Positions 51,429 through 59,978 are shown, numbered from the stretch's first letter. The stretch is 64,000 nt of DNA from Streptomyces sp. NRRL F-525 (GCF_000716605.1 NZ_JNXE01000007.1:124001-188000); one strand, 5' to 3'. Notes: generated by a model from the sequence alone, not told the origin. Numbers and translations: made by a program.

Positions 51429-52958
51429 TCAACCGATCGGCGCGCGTTCCCCCGCCGGTGTCGTCGGCGTCCGGGCCGCGGCCCCCGCGATGTTGCGTGC
51501 CATGCCGCCGAACACGACGGCGTGGAAGGGTGAGACGCTCCACCAGTAGGCGTGCCCCAGGAGGCCGTGCGGATGGAACACGGCCCGCTGCCGGTAGCGG
51601 GTGCCGCCGTCGTCGTCCGTCTCCGCGTACATCTCCAGCCAGGCCAGGCCCGGCAGCCGCATCTCGGCCCGCAGCCGCAGGAGGTGCCCGGGGCGGATCT
51701 CCTCGACACGCCAGAAGTCCAGCGAGTCACCCACCCGCAGCCGCGCCGCGTCCCGGCGGCCCCGGCGCAGGCCGACACCGCCCACCAGCCGGTCCAGCCG
51801 CCCCCGCACGGCCCAGGCCAGGGGGAGGGAGTACCAGCCGTTGTCCCCGCCGATGCCCTCGATCACCCGCCACAGCGCCTCGCGCGAGGCGTCGACCGGC
51901 AGCTCCCGCAGGTCCGTGTAGAGGCTGCCGCCGGCCCAGTCAGGGTCGGTGGGCAGCGGATCGCTGGGCGCGCCGGGCACCGAGGCCGACGACCAGCGGG
52001 TGGTGACCTTGGCGTCGCGGACCCGCTGGAGGGCCAGCCGTACCGCCTCGTCGAAGCCGAGCGGGTGCCCGGGCAGGTCGGGGACGTACCGCGCGATGTC
52101 GTGCTCGTGGCAGACGACCTCGTGGCGCAGCGACTCGGTCAACGGCCGTGCGATGGACGCCGGTACGGGCGTCACCAGGCCGACCCAGTGACTGGACAGA
52201 CCGGGAGTGAGAACCGGGACGGAGAGGATCAGTCGGCGCGGGAGGCCGGCGACGGCCGCGTACCTGGTCATCATCTCCCGGTAGGTGAGCACGTCCGGTC
52301 CGCCGATGTCGAAGGCGCGGCTGACGTCGGCCGGCATGCGCGCGCTGCCGACGAGTGCGCGCAGTACGTCGCGCACCGCCACGGGCTGGATCCGCGTGCG
52401 CACCCAGCTCGGTGTGACCATCACCGGCAGCCGCTCGGTGAGGTAGCGCAGCATCTCGAAGGAGGCCGATCCAGAGCCGATGACCACGGCCGCGCGCAGG
52501 ACCGTGGTGGGCACGCCCGAGTCCAGGAGGATCCGGGCCACTTCGCTTCTCGACCGCAGGTGCGGCGAGAGATCCCCCTCCGGCACGCCAGCGGGGGTCA
52601 GACCGCTGAGGTAGACGATGCGCCGCACCCCGGCGGCGCGAGCCTGCTCTCCGAAGATCCGCGCCGCCTTCCGGTCGGTCTGCTCGAAGCGGTCGCCCGT
52701 GCCCAGCGCGTGCACGAGGTAATAGGCGACGTCGACGTCGCGCAGGGCCGCGGCGACCGACGCGGCATCCGTGACGTCGCCGCCCACCACCTCCACGTCG
52801 CCCGCCCATGGATGGTCGCGCAGTTTTTCGGGAGTACGGGCCAGACAGCGGACCCGGTGGCCCTCGGCGAGCAGTTCCGGAACCAGCCGGCCGCCGACAT
52901 AGCCCGTCGCTCCGGTCACCAGACAGCGCAGGCCCGGTACGGCCTCGTCAGCGTGCAT
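51429..52958 (-). CDS. NAD(P)-binding SDR fused to DUF2867-type domain
   Basis: A 509-aa protein. The N-terminal ~300 residues are an atypical SDR (RCLVTGATGYVGGRLVPELLAEGHRVRCLARTPEKL, VDVAYYLVHALGTGDRFEQTDRKAA, RIVYLSGL). The C-terminal ~170 are a DUF2867/SRPBCC-like domain (DWAGGSLYTDLRELPVDASREALWRVIEGIGGDNGWYSLPLAWAVRGRLDRLVGGVGLRRGRR). This fusion is frequently found next to photolyase genes in actinobacteria. ATG 52958 is preferred to a GTG at 52967 because of spacing to GAAGGG. The reaction is unknown; an epimerase or quinone-reductase-like activity has only been inferred. Confidence 0.85.
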   Translation of the reverse strand: MHADEAVPGLRCLVTGATGYVGGRLVPELLAEGHRVRCLARTPEKLRDHPWAGDVEVVGGDVTDAASVAAALRDVDVAYYLVHALGTGDRFEQTDRKAARIFGEQARAAGVRRIVYLSGLTPAGVPEGDLSPHLRSRSEVARILLDSGVPTTVLRAAVVIGSGSASFEMLRYLTERLPVMVTPSWVRTRIQPVAVRDVLRALVGSARMPADVSRAFDIGGPDVLTYREMMTRYAAVAGLPRRLILSVPVLTPGLSSHWVGLVTPVPASIARPLTESLRHEVVCHEHDIARYVPDLPGHPLGFDEAVRLALQRVRDAKVTTRWSSASVPGAPSDPLPTDPDWAGGSLYTDLRELPVDASREALWRVIEGIGGDNGWYSLPLAWAVRGRLDRLVGGVGLRRGRRDAARLRVGDSLDFWRVEEIRPGHLLRLRAEMRLPGLAWLEMYAETDDDGGTRYRQRAVFHPHGLLGHAYWWSVSPFHAVVFGGMARNIAGAAARTPTTPAGERAPIG

Positions 52959-53145
52959 CCGTTCCACGGCCCTTCGTGTCGGTGTAACCCCCTGTGATCA
53001 CTTCCCCGTGCGGGGCCGAACCGGATGCACGGTTCGGTCGGGTCCCGCCGAGAGAGTGAGCATGTCCGCGTCGATCGGGGGCAGGTGAACAGGTACGACG
53101 GCCCCCATGGGGAGCCGAGGAACGATGCTGGAGGTGTCTGCGGAC

Positions 53146-53313
53146 ATGGGCGCGAAGGTGTTGAAGCGGTTTTCGGCGGGGGCTCCGCGCGGATCATGGC
53201 CTGCCGAGGAGTTCGCGGCCCGGCGCCGCGCCGAGGGTGAGCCCGCCAGGGTCGTCATGGACCTGAAGTCCGACGCGTTCCTCGTGGTCGTTCCGATGGG
53301 CGACGAGGACTGA
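53146..53313 (+). CDS. Small hypothetical protein (55 aa)
   Basis: MGAKVLKRFSAGAPRGSWPAEEFAARRRAEGEPARVVMDLKSDAFLVVVPMGDED. GGAGG eleven bases before ATG 53146 supports this start; ATGs at 53107 and 53125 give longer versions. The composition is protein-like, with a basic-acidic middle and a beta-strand-like VVMDLKSDAFLVVV ending. I believe it is a conserved small Streptomyces protein but cannot name a family. It is followed by a short GC-rich inverted repeat (CCGCC/GGCGG at 53341-53353) overlapping the end of the convergent LysR gene. Confidence 0.55.
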   Translation: MGAKVLKRFSAGAPRGSWPAEEFAARRRAEGEPARVVMDLKSDAFLVVVPMGDED

Positions 53314-53345
53314 CGCTGCGACCACGGTCCTGGGCGACCACCGCC

Positions 53346-54257
53346 TCAGGCGGGTGTTCCGCTCAGCTCCCGTGCCCGCCGTACGAATGCCTCGTGGAGA
53401 TCCCCGGCCGCCTGCGGTACGGAGTCCGCGCGGCGGCGGCGCAGCATCAGCAGGACGCGGGCCGTGTCGCCGGCGATCGGCCGGTAGGTGATCGCGCCGA
53501 GCCGCTCCAGCGGGTCCCCGACCACGCTGAAGTCGGGCAGGACCGTCACCCCCAGCCCCTCCGCCACCATGAGCTTGCCCATCTCGGCGCCGTCGGTCGA
53601 GTACGCGAAGGCCGGGCCCCGACCGTCGAGCAGCCGGTGCACATAGCGGTGCATCACATAGCCGGAACGCATACCGATCAGAGGCTCGGTGAGTAGGTCG
53701 TCCACACTGACGGTCGGCCGGGACGCCAACGGGCTGTCGGGGCGCATGCACACCACCGGCAGCCCGGACAGCAGCTCGGTGGACTCGAAGTCGGCCGGCA
53801 TGTCGTCGCCGTCGAGGTGATTGACCAGCCCGAGATCGAACCCGCCCTCCGACAACGCCCGGTGGATATCGGTCTGTTGGGCGCCGACCACCTCGACCTG
53901 GGTCAGCGGATGCGAGGCACGGAACTCGCGGACGACGGGCAGCAGCAGCGGCACGGTCGCCGCGTTGACCGTGCCCACCCGCACCATCCGGCTGATCCGG
54001 TGCTGCTCGCCCGCCGCCGCCCGCAGCCGGTCCACCGCGTCCAGCACATCGACGATCTTCGGCAGCAGTTCCCGGCCCTCCGCGCTCATCGTCGCGCCGG
54101 ACCGTTTGCGCTCCAGGAGATCGACACCGAGTTCGCGTTCGAGATTGCGCACGGTCTCGCTCAACGCGGGCTGCGACAGGCGCAGTTCCTCGGCGGCCCG
54201 GCGCAGGGAGCCGAGCCGGGTGACGGCCGCTATGTATTCCAGCTGTTCGGTGCGCAT
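53346..54257 (-). CDS. LysR-family regulator of the organosulfur operon
   Basis: A 303-aa LysR protein: MRTEQLEYIAAVTRLGSLRRAAEELRLSQPALSETVRNLERELGVDLLERKRSGATMSAEGRELL is the winged HTH, then an effector domain from MVRVGTVNAATVPLLLPVVREF. ATG 54257 is the natural N-terminus; 17 extra upstream residues are rejected. It is divergent from the leader-peptide/sfnG operon, so it is the likely activator, filling the role that SfnR, Cbl or CysB plays in other bacteria. The effector could be a sulfur metabolite; inference only. Confidence 0.88.
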   Translation of the reverse strand: MRTEQLEYIAAVTRLGSLRRAAEELRLSQPALSETVRNLERELGVDLLERKRSGATMSAEGRELLPKIVDVLDAVDRLRAAAGEQHRISRMVRVGTVNAATVPLLLPVVREFRASHPLTQVEVVGAQQTDIHRALSEGGFDLGLVNHLDGDDMPADFESTELLSGLPVVCMRPDSPLASRPTVSVDDLLTEPLIGMRSGYVMHRYVHRLLDGRGPAFAYSTDGAEMGKLMVAEGLGVTVLPDFSVVGDPLERLGAITYRPIAGDTARVLLMLRRRRADSVPQAAGDLHEAFVRRARELSGTPA

Positions 54258-54357
54258 GACCGCAGAATGCGGCCGATTTCCCGGGCTGTTCAAGGGTTTC
54301 CCTGTCACACGTTCGTGAAATTCAATGGTCCGCGATACGAGACCGGTCGGGTTTTCC

Positions 54358-54387
54358 TTGACGGCTCTCGCCGACGGCTGCCACGAT
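54358..54387 (+). promoter_or_regulatory. Putative promoter of the organosulfur operon
   Basis: TTGACG (54358-54363), 18 nt, CACGAT (54382-54387), matching the relaxed vegetative -10 of Streptomyces. The expected start of transcription, seven to eight bases on, falls at or next to the first ATG of the leader ORF (54395). Confidence 0.5.
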
Positions 54388-54394
54388 CGACGGC

Positions 54395-54478
54395 ATGATG
54401 ATGCGACTGGACCTCACGCGGCGACGCCATGTCGACCTCGCGCGCGTCTCCAGCGCCTCCTGTTGCACCGCGGCCTGA
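54395..54478 (+). CDS. Cysteine-containing leader peptide (attenuation uORF)
   Basis: A 27-aa ORF (25 aa from the third ATG at 54401). It contains the RRRHVDLARVSSASCC segment typical of the short leader peptides preceding sulfur-assimilation operons in actinobacteria, with adjacent Cys codons TGT TGC (54461-54466) near its end. Three successive ATG codons open it with no ribosome-binding site, and the putative -10 places it at the very 5' end of the mRNA, i.e. leaderless. Ribosome stalling at the Cys pair when charged tRNA-Cys is low would then alter folding of the 54479-54599 leader and raise expression of sfnG. The regulatory mode is inference by analogy to polycysteine uORFs in mycobacteria. 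Confidence 0.75.
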   Translation: MMMRLDLTRRRHVDLARVSSASCCTAA

Positions 54479-54535
54479 TCCCCGTCACCTCCGTCCTGTG
54501 ATCCGCCGCCCACTTTTCACTCCCGCCCGATAATT

Positions 54536-54565
54536 CGCCGGATATCGCTCCGGCCGGATTCGGCG
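54536..54565 (+). promoter_or_regulatory. Mutually exclusive hairpins between leader ORF and sfnG
   Basis: GCCGGA (54537-54542) can pair with TCCGGC (54549-54554), or CGCCG (54536-54540) with CGGCG (54561-54565). Both cannot form together. They lie 35-70 bp before the sfnG start, the region where an attenuator switch would be expected. Confidence 0.35.
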
Positions 54566-54599
54566 TGCCCGAAAACGCATTCCGCAACAGGAGTTCCGC

Positions 54600-55721
54600 A
54601 TGCCCGCAGAGCCCGTGAAATTCGCCTACTGGGTCCCCAACGTCAGCGGGGGACTCGTCACCAGCAAGATCGAGCAACGCACCGACTGGGGCTACGAGTA
54701 CAACCGCGAACTCGCCGTCCTCGCCGAGAACAACGGCTTCGAGTACGCGCTCAGCCAGGTCCGCTACATGGCCAGCTACGGCGCCGAGTTCCAGCACGAG
54801 TCGACCAGCTTCAGCCTCGCGCTCCTCCTCGCCACCCAGCGCCTGAAGGTCATCGCCGCCGTCCACCCCGGCCTGTGGCACCCGGGCGTCCTCGCCAAAC
54901 TCGGCGCCACCGCCGACCACTTGTCGAACGGCCGCTTCGCCGTGAACGTCGTGTCCGGCTGGTTCAAGGGCGAGTTCACCGCGCTCGGTGAACCCTGGCT
55001 GGAGCACGACGAGCGCTACCGCCGCTCCGAGGAGTTCATCCAGGCCCTGCGCCAGATCTGGACCGAGGACCACACCGAACTCGCCGGTGACTTCTACCGG
55101 TTGCGCGACTTCTCCCTCAAGCCCAAGCCCCTCAACACCCCCGAGCGCCCGCACCCGGAGATCTTCCAGGGCGGCAACTCCACCGCCGCCCGCGCGATGG
55201 CCGGCCGCGTCTCCGACTGGTACTTCTCCAACGGCAAGGACTTCGACGGCGTCACCGAGCAACTCGCCGACGTACGCCACTCCGCCGCCCAAGTCGGCCG
55301 CAGCGCACCGAAGTTCGGCCTCAACGGCTTCCTCATCGCGCGGGACACCGAGGCCGAGGCGCGGGACACGCTCCGGGAGATCGTCGCCAAGGCCGACCAT
55401 GAGGCCGTCGAGGGCTTTGGGGCCGCGGTGAAGCAGGCCGGGCAGTCCTCGGCCGACGGCAAGGGCATGTGGCAGGACTCCACGTTCGAGGACCTCGTGC
55501 AGTACAACGACGGCTTCCGTACGGGACTCATCGGCACCCCGGAGCAGATCGCCGAACGGATCGTCGCCTACAAGAAGTTGGGCGTCGACCTTCTCCTGCT
55601 CGGCTTCCTGCACTACCACGAGGAGGTGGAGTACTTCGGCAAGCGGGTGCTGCCGCTGGTGCGCGAACTCGAGGCCCAACTCCCGGACGCCGAGCCCGAG
55701 TCCGTCTCTGTCCACGCCTGA
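54600..55721 (+). CDS. sfnG: Dimethylsulfone monooxygenase SfnG-like (FMNH2-dependent)
   Basis: A 373-aa bacterial-luciferase-like flavin monooxygenase. Recognisable segments are FAYWVPNVSGGLVTSKIEQRTDWGYEYNRELAVLAENNGFEYALSQVRYMASYG, AAVHPGLWHPGVLAKLGATADHLSNGRFAVNVVSGWFKGEF and HPEIFQGGNSTAAR. The family cleaves dimethyl sulfone to methanesulfinate and formaldehyde with FMNH2 supplied by a separate reductase. It is the first enzyme gene of a five-gene operon with short gaps (30, 61, 5, 35 bp). CAGGAG precedes the ATG. Related luciferase-like enzymes acting on other sulfones or sulfonates are an alternative. Confidence 0.85.
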   Translation: MPAEPVKFAYWVPNVSGGLVTSKIEQRTDWGYEYNRELAVLAENNGFEYALSQVRYMASYGAEFQHESTSFSLALLLATQRLKVIAAVHPGLWHPGVLAKLGATADHLSNGRFAVNVVSGWFKGEFTALGEPWLEHDERYRRSEEFIQALRQIWTEDHTELAGDFYRLRDFSLKPKPLNTPERPHPEIFQGGNSTAARAMAGRVSDWYFSNGKDFDGVTEQLADVRHSAAQVGRSAPKFGLNGFLIARDTEAEARDTLREIVAKADHEAVEGFGAAVKQAGQSSADGKGMWQDSTFEDLVQYNDGFRTGLIGTPEQIAERIVAYKKLGVDLLLLGFLHYHEEVEYFGKRVLPLVRELEAQLPDAEPESVSVHA

Positions 55722-55751
55722 GCGCCCCCACCGCGAAAGAGGTCGTCCGAC

Positions 55752-56969
55752 ATGAGCACCGTCACGCCCACCGACTGGCAGACCCGCCCGGCCCCGCAGT
55801 CCGCCGAGGACTGGATCGCCCGCGCCGCCGAGGTCGCCGCCCTCCTCGACACCGACGCCGCCGCCCGCGACCGGGCCGGCGCCACCCCGCACGCCGAGGT
55901 CCAACTCCTCAAGGACTCCGGCCTCGTCACCCTGCTCGGCCCCACGGAGCACGGCGGCGGAGGCCAGGACTGGCCCACCGCCTACCGCGTCGTCCGCGAG
56001 ATCGCCAAGGCCGACGGCTCCATCGGCCAACTCCTCGGCTACCACTACCTCTGGAACTGGGCCGCCCGTCTCGTCGGCACCCGCGAGCAGTGGGAGCACG
56101 TCGAGGCCGAAGCCGCCCGCAACCAGTGGTTCTTCGGCGGCGCCGTCAACCCGCGCGACAAGGACGTCACCGTCACCGAGGACGGCGACGACCTCGTCTT
56201 CACCGGCCGCAAGTCCTTCTCCACCGGCAGCAAGGTCTCCGACGTCACCGTCCTCGAAGGCGTCCTGGAAGGCACCGACCAGCACGTCTTCGCCATCGTT
56301 CCCTCCGACAGCGAGGGCCTGACCTTCCTCGACGACTGGGACAACATCGGCCAGCGCCTCACCGAGAGCGGCGGCGTCATCCTCGACGGGGTGCGCACCC
56401 CGTGGTCCTCGGCGGCCGGTTACGTCGACAAGGAATTCAAGCCGCGCACGTACAACACGCTCAACGTCCCCACCATCCAACTCGTCTTCGTCAACTTCTA
56501 CTTGGGCATCGCCGCCGGCGCCCTGGAGACGGCCGCCACCTACACCCGCACCAAGGCCCGCTCCTGGCTGCACGGCGGTTACGAGCGCGCCGTCGACGAG
56601 CCCTACGTCATCGACACCTACGGCGACCTCACCGCCAAGCTCTGGGCCGTCGAGGCCCTCGCCGACACTGTCGCCGCCGAGGGACAGAAACTGCACGACG
56701 ACCCCGACGCCGTCACCGCGAAGACGCGCGGCGACTTCGAGGTCAGGGTGGCCGCCGTCAAGGCACGCGCCACCGATGTCGCCCTGGAGATCGGCAACCG
56801 CATCTTCGAGGTCACCGGCGCCCGCTCCACCGCCTCCTCGGAAGGCCTCGACCGGTTCTGGCGCAACGTCCGCACCCACACCCTGCACGACCCCGTCGCC
56901 TACAAGCGGCGCGAGGTCGGCCGCTGGGTCCTGGAAGGCGAACTGCCCGAACCCACCTGGTACTCCTGA
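55752..56969 (+). CDS. Acyl-CoA-dehydrogenase-like flavin monooxygenase (SfnB/MsuC type)
   Basis: A 405-aa protein with acyl-CoA dehydrogenase fold: VTLLGPTEHGGGGQDWPTAYRVVREIAKADGSIGQLLGYHYLWNWAARLVGTREQWE, LVFTGRKSFSTGSKVSDVTV, IAAGALETAATYTRTKARSW, and NVRTHTLHDPVAYKRREVGRW ending. In the sulfur-scavenging group (DszC, SfnB, MsuC) these enzymes oxygenate sulfur or sulfinate with FMNH2 instead of dehydrogenating CoA esters. In this operon methanesulfinate to methanesulfonate is the most economical assignment. AAAGAGG stands before the ATG. A second paralog follows two genes later. Confidence 0.82.
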   Translation: MSTVTPTDWQTRPAPQSAEDWIARAAEVAALLDTDAAARDRAGATPHAEVQLLKDSGLVTLLGPTEHGGGGQDWPTAYRVVREIAKADGSIGQLLGYHYLWNWAARLVGTREQWEHVEAEAARNQWFFGGAVNPRDKDVTVTEDGDDLVFTGRKSFSTGSKVSDVTVLEGVLEGTDQHVFAIVPSDSEGLTFLDDWDNIGQRLTESGGVILDGVRTPWSSAAGYVDKEFKPRTYNTLNVPTIQLVFVNFYLGIAAGALETAATYTRTKARSWLHGGYERAVDEPYVIDTYGDLTAKLWAVEALADTVAAEGQKLHDDPDAVTAKTRGDFEVRVAAVKARATDVALEIGNRIFEVTGARSTASSEGLDRFWRNVRTHTLHDPVAYKRREVGRWVLEGELPEPTWYS

Positions 56970-57030
56970 CCGAACTGCCCCGGGGCGCCCGCCAGTCGAG
57001 CGGGCGCCCCACCTCCCCGAAAGAGGACCC

Positions 57031-57585
57031 ATGGCCACCGTCCTGTCCGTCTCCGGCAGCCCCTCCGTCTCCTCCCGCACGAATCGCCTGCTACGGCACC
57101 TGGACAAGCGGCTGATCGCCCAGGGCCACGAGGTGATCCCGCTCGACGTGCGCACCATCCCCGCCGAGGCGCTGCTCGGCGCGGACTTCCGCCACCCGGC
57201 CATCGTCGAGGCCACCGAACTGTTCGCCCGCGCCGACGGAGTCGTCGTAGGCACCCCCGTCTACAAGGCCTCCTACTCCGGAGTCCTCAAGGCACTGCTC
57301 GACCTGCTCCCGCAGTACGCCCTCACCGGCAAGACCGTGCTGCCGCTCGCCACCGGTGGGTCCACCGCACATGTGCTCGCCATCGACTACGCGCTCCGCC
57401 CGGTGCTGAACTCCATGGGTGCCGCCCACATAGTCCAGGGCTGGTTCACCCTCGACAAGGACATCACGGCGCACGAGGACGGCTCGCTCACCGTCGCCCC
57501 GGCCACCAGCGAGGCGCTCACGCAGGTGGTGGACCAGTTCTCGGCGGCCCTCGGCCGGACCCCGCTGCTGGCCGCGGCGAGCTGA
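57031..57585 (+). CDS. ssuE: NAD(P)H-dependent FMN reductase
   Basis: A 184-aa flavodoxin-fold reductase: TVLSVSGSPSVSSRTNRLLRHLDKRL is the phosphate-binding loop, followed by DGVVVGTPVYKASYSGVLKALLDLLPQYALTGKTVLPLATGGSTAHVLAIDYALRPVLNSMGA, the SsuE/MsuE signature. It delivers FMNH2 to the monooxygenases encoded on both sides. The start is set by AAAGAGGA; the next gene begins five bases after its stop, so the two are tightly coupled. Confidence 0.9.
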   Translation: MATVLSVSGSPSVSSRTNRLLRHLDKRLIAQGHEVIPLDVRTIPAEALLGADFRHPAIVEATELFARADGVVVGTPVYKASYSGVLKALLDLLPQYALTGKTVLPLATGGSTAHVLAIDYALRPVLNSMGAAHIVQGWFTLDKDITAHEDGSLTVAPATSEALTQVVDQFSAALGRTPLLAAAS

Positions 57586-57590
57586 CCATC

Positions 57591-58787
57591 ATGACCGACC
57601 GTGCGACCGCCCATGTGATCGCGGACGACGCCGAGGCCCTGGCGCTCGCCGCCGCGCTGGCCGACGAGTTCCGGGCGGGAGCCTCGGCGCGCGACACCGA
57701 ACGCAGGCTCCCGCGCGCCGAGTTGGACCGCCTCTCCGCCTCCGGACTGCTCGCGGTCACCGTGCCCGCCGAGCACGGCGGCGCCGACGTGAGCGCGGAG
57801 ACCCTCGCCGAGATCTTCCGTCTCCTCGGCTCCGCCGACGGCAGCCTCGCCCAGATCCCGCAGAGCCACTTCGCCTACGTCAATGTGATCCGCCGTCAGG
57901 GCACCCCGGACCAGCAGAAGTTCTTCTTCGCCGAACTGCTGGCGGGGCGCCGCTTCGGCAACGCCCAGTCCGAGGCCGGCACCAAACACGTCCAGGACAT
58001 CCGCACCCGCCTGACACTCCAACCTGACGGCTCCTACCGACTGACCGGCGTCAAGCACTACTCCACCGGCGCCCTCTTCGCCGACTGGATCCCCGTCCTC
58101 GCCCGCACCGAGGACGACAACCTCCATGTCGCGTACGTCCCGAGCGACGCCGAGGGTGTCACGGTCGTCGACGACTGGGACGGAATGGGCCAGCGTACGA
58201 CGGCCAGCGGCACGGTCCGCCTGGAGGAGGTCGCCGTCCACGCCGACCGGGTCCTGCCGCACCACCTCACCTTCGGGGGACCCCAACTCCACGGCGCAGT
58301 AGCTCAGTTGCTGCACGCTGCCATCGACGCCGGGATCGCCGGGGGAGCGCTGGCCGAGGCCGCCGAGTTCGTCCGGACGAAGAGCCGCCCCTGGTTCGAG
58401 AGCGGGGTCGAGACCGCCGCCGAGGACCCGCTGCTGATCCAGCGGTTCGGTGAACTCGCCATCCAGGTAAGGGCGTCCGAGGCCCTGCTGATCCAGGCGG
58501 CCAAGGCCGTGGACGCGGCGCGCGCCAACCTCGACGACGACTCGGCGGCGGAGGCCTCCATAGCGGTCGCGGCGGCCAAGGTTCACGCTGCGCAGACGGC
58601 CGTAGAGGTGGCGGGAGCGCTGTTCGAGGTGTCCGGCACCCGCTCGGCGCTCAACTCCCTGAACCTGCACCGGCATTGGCGGGACGCACGCACCCACACC
58701 CTGCACGACCCGGCCCGCTGGAAGATCCAGCACATCGGCCGCTACGTGCTGAACGGCACCAGGCCGCCCCGCCACGGCCTCCTCTAA
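57591..58787 (+). CDS. sfnB: SfnB-family sulfur-acquisition oxidoreductase
   Basis: A 398-aa acyl-CoA-dehydrogenase-fold protein, paralogous to the gene at 55752. LLAVTVPAEHGGADVSAETLAEIFRLLGSADGSLAQIPQSHFAYVNVIRRQGTPDQQKFFFAELLAGRRFGNAQSEAGTKHVQDI is strongly SfnB-like, and the protein ends NLHRHWRDARTHTLHDPARWKIQHIGRYVLNGTRPPRHGLL. SfnB is linked to dimethyl sulfone and sulfinate use, with FMNH2 as likely cosubstrate. Two different ACAD-like enzymes in one operon suggest either sequential steps or a widened substrate range. Confidence 0.85.
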   Translation: MTDRATAHVIADDAEALALAAALADEFRAGASARDTERRLPRAELDRLSASGLLAVTVPAEHGGADVSAETLAEIFRLLGSADGSLAQIPQSHFAYVNVIRRQGTPDQQKFFFAELLAGRRFGNAQSEAGTKHVQDIRTRLTLQPDGSYRLTGVKHYSTGALFADWIPVLARTEDDNLHVAYVPSDAEGVTVVDDWDGMGQRTTASGTVRLEEVAVHADRVLPHHLTFGGPQLHGAVAQLLHAAIDAGIAGGALAEAAEFVRTKSRPWFESGVETAAEDPLLIQRFGELAIQVRASEALLIQAAKAVDAARANLDDDSAAEASIAVAAAKVHAAQTAVEVAGALFEVSGTRSALNSLNLHRHWRDARTHTLHDPARWKIQHIGRYVLNGTRPPRHGLL

Positions 58788-58822
58788 CCCACCTACCGGA
58801 CAGTCCAGACAGGAGCCCCCAC

Positions 58823-59965
58823 GTGTCCCTCACCTTCCACTGGTTCCTCCCCACCAACGGGGACAGCCGCCATGTCGTGGGCGGCGGTCACGGCACCCCC
58901 GCCACCGCCTCCGGCCGGGACCGGCCGCCGACGGTCGCCTACCTGAGCCAGATCGCCCGCGCGGCGGAGGACCTCGGCTTCGTGGGCGCCCTCACGCCCA
59001 CCGGCGCCTGGTGCGAGGACGCGTGGCTCACCACCGCGATGGTCAGCCAGAACACCGAACGCCTGAAGTTCCTGGTCGCCTTCCGCCCCGGCTTCGTCTC
59101 GCCGACGCTCGCCGCGCAGATGGCGTCCACGTTCCAGCGGCAGACCGGCGGACGCCTGCTCCTCAACGTCGTCACCGGCGGCGAGAGTCACGAGCAGCGG
59201 GCCTACGGCGACTTCCTCGACAAGGACGACCGGTACCGACGTACCGGCGAATTCCTGGAGGTCGTACGGCAGTTGTGGGACGGGAAGACCGTCGATCTGG
59301 CCGGTGAGCATCTGCGCGTCGAGGAGGCGAAGTTGGCGCGGCTGCCCGACCCGGTGCCCGAGGTGTACTTCGGGGGATCGTCGCCGATCGCGGGGGAGAT
59401 CGCCGCCAAGTACGTGGACGTGTACCTGACTTGGGGCGAGCCGCCTGCTCAGGTCGCGGAGAAGATCGCGTGGATCAGGGGGCTGGCGGCGAAGCAGGGG
59501 CGGACGCTGCGCTTCGGCATCCGGCTGCACGTCATCACGCGTGACACGTCCGCGGAGGCGTGGGCCGAGGCGAACCGGCTGCTCGAAGGGTTCGACTCCG
59601 AGACCGTGAAGTCCGTACAGGCCGGGCTCGCGCGGAGCGAATCCGAGGGGCAGCAGCGGATGCTCGCGCTGCACGGCGGGAGCCGGGACGGGCTGGAGAT
59701 CCATCCCAACCTGTGGGCCGGGATCGGGCTCGTCCGGGGTGGGGCGGGGACGGCGCTGGTCGGCAGCCATGAGGAGGTCGCCGAGCGGATCAAGGAGTAC
59801 GCGGCGCTGGGGATCGAGGAGTTCGTGCTGTCCGGGTACCCGCACCTGGAGGAGGCGTACTGGTTCGGGGAGGGCGTGCTGCCGAGGCTCGCGACGGACG
59901 GGGTGTGGCAGCACCCCGTCGGCGAGCAGAAGGCTTCCGCGGCACAGGTGCCGTTCGCCAGCTGA
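58823..59965 (+). CDS. ssuD: FMNH2-dependent alkanesulfonate monooxygenase
   Basis: A 380-aa luciferase-like monooxygenase starting at GTG 58823 behind CAGGAG. SLTFHWFLPTNGDSRHVVGGGHG, GALTPTGAWCEDAWLTTAMVSQNTERLKFLVAFRPGFVSPTLAAQMASTFQRQTGGRLLLNVVTGGESHEQRAYGDFLDKDDRYRRTGEFLEV and GLVRGGAGTALVGSHEEVAERIKEY match SsuD/MsuD. It releases sulfite and an aldehyde from alkanesulfonates (methanesulfonate being the natural product of the preceding steps). It is the last gene of the operon. No ABC sulfonate importer is present in the window. Confidence 0.9.
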   Translation: MSLTFHWFLPTNGDSRHVVGGGHGTPATASGRDRPPTVAYLSQIARAAEDLGFVGALTPTGAWCEDAWLTTAMVSQNTERLKFLVAFRPGFVSPTLAAQMASTFQRQTGGRLLLNVVTGGESHEQRAYGDFLDKDDRYRRTGEFLEVVRQLWDGKTVDLAGEHLRVEEAKLARLPDPVPEVYFGGSSPIAGEIAAKYVDVYLTWGEPPAQVAEKIAWIRGLAAKQGRTLRFGIRLHVITRDTSAEAWAEANRLLEGFDSETVKSVQAGLARSESEGQQRMLALHGGSRDGLEIHPNLWAGIGLVRGGAGTALVGSHEEVAERIKEYAALGIEEFVLSGYPHLEEAYWFGEGVLPRLATDGVWQHPVGEQKASAAQVPFAS

Positions 59966-59978
59966 CGGCCCAACTCCG

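Noticed and set aside
53341..53353. CCGCC-TCA-GGCGG hairpin as a terminator
   Set aside because: Too short, and it includes the stop codon of the LysR gene; probably chance in GC-rich DNA.
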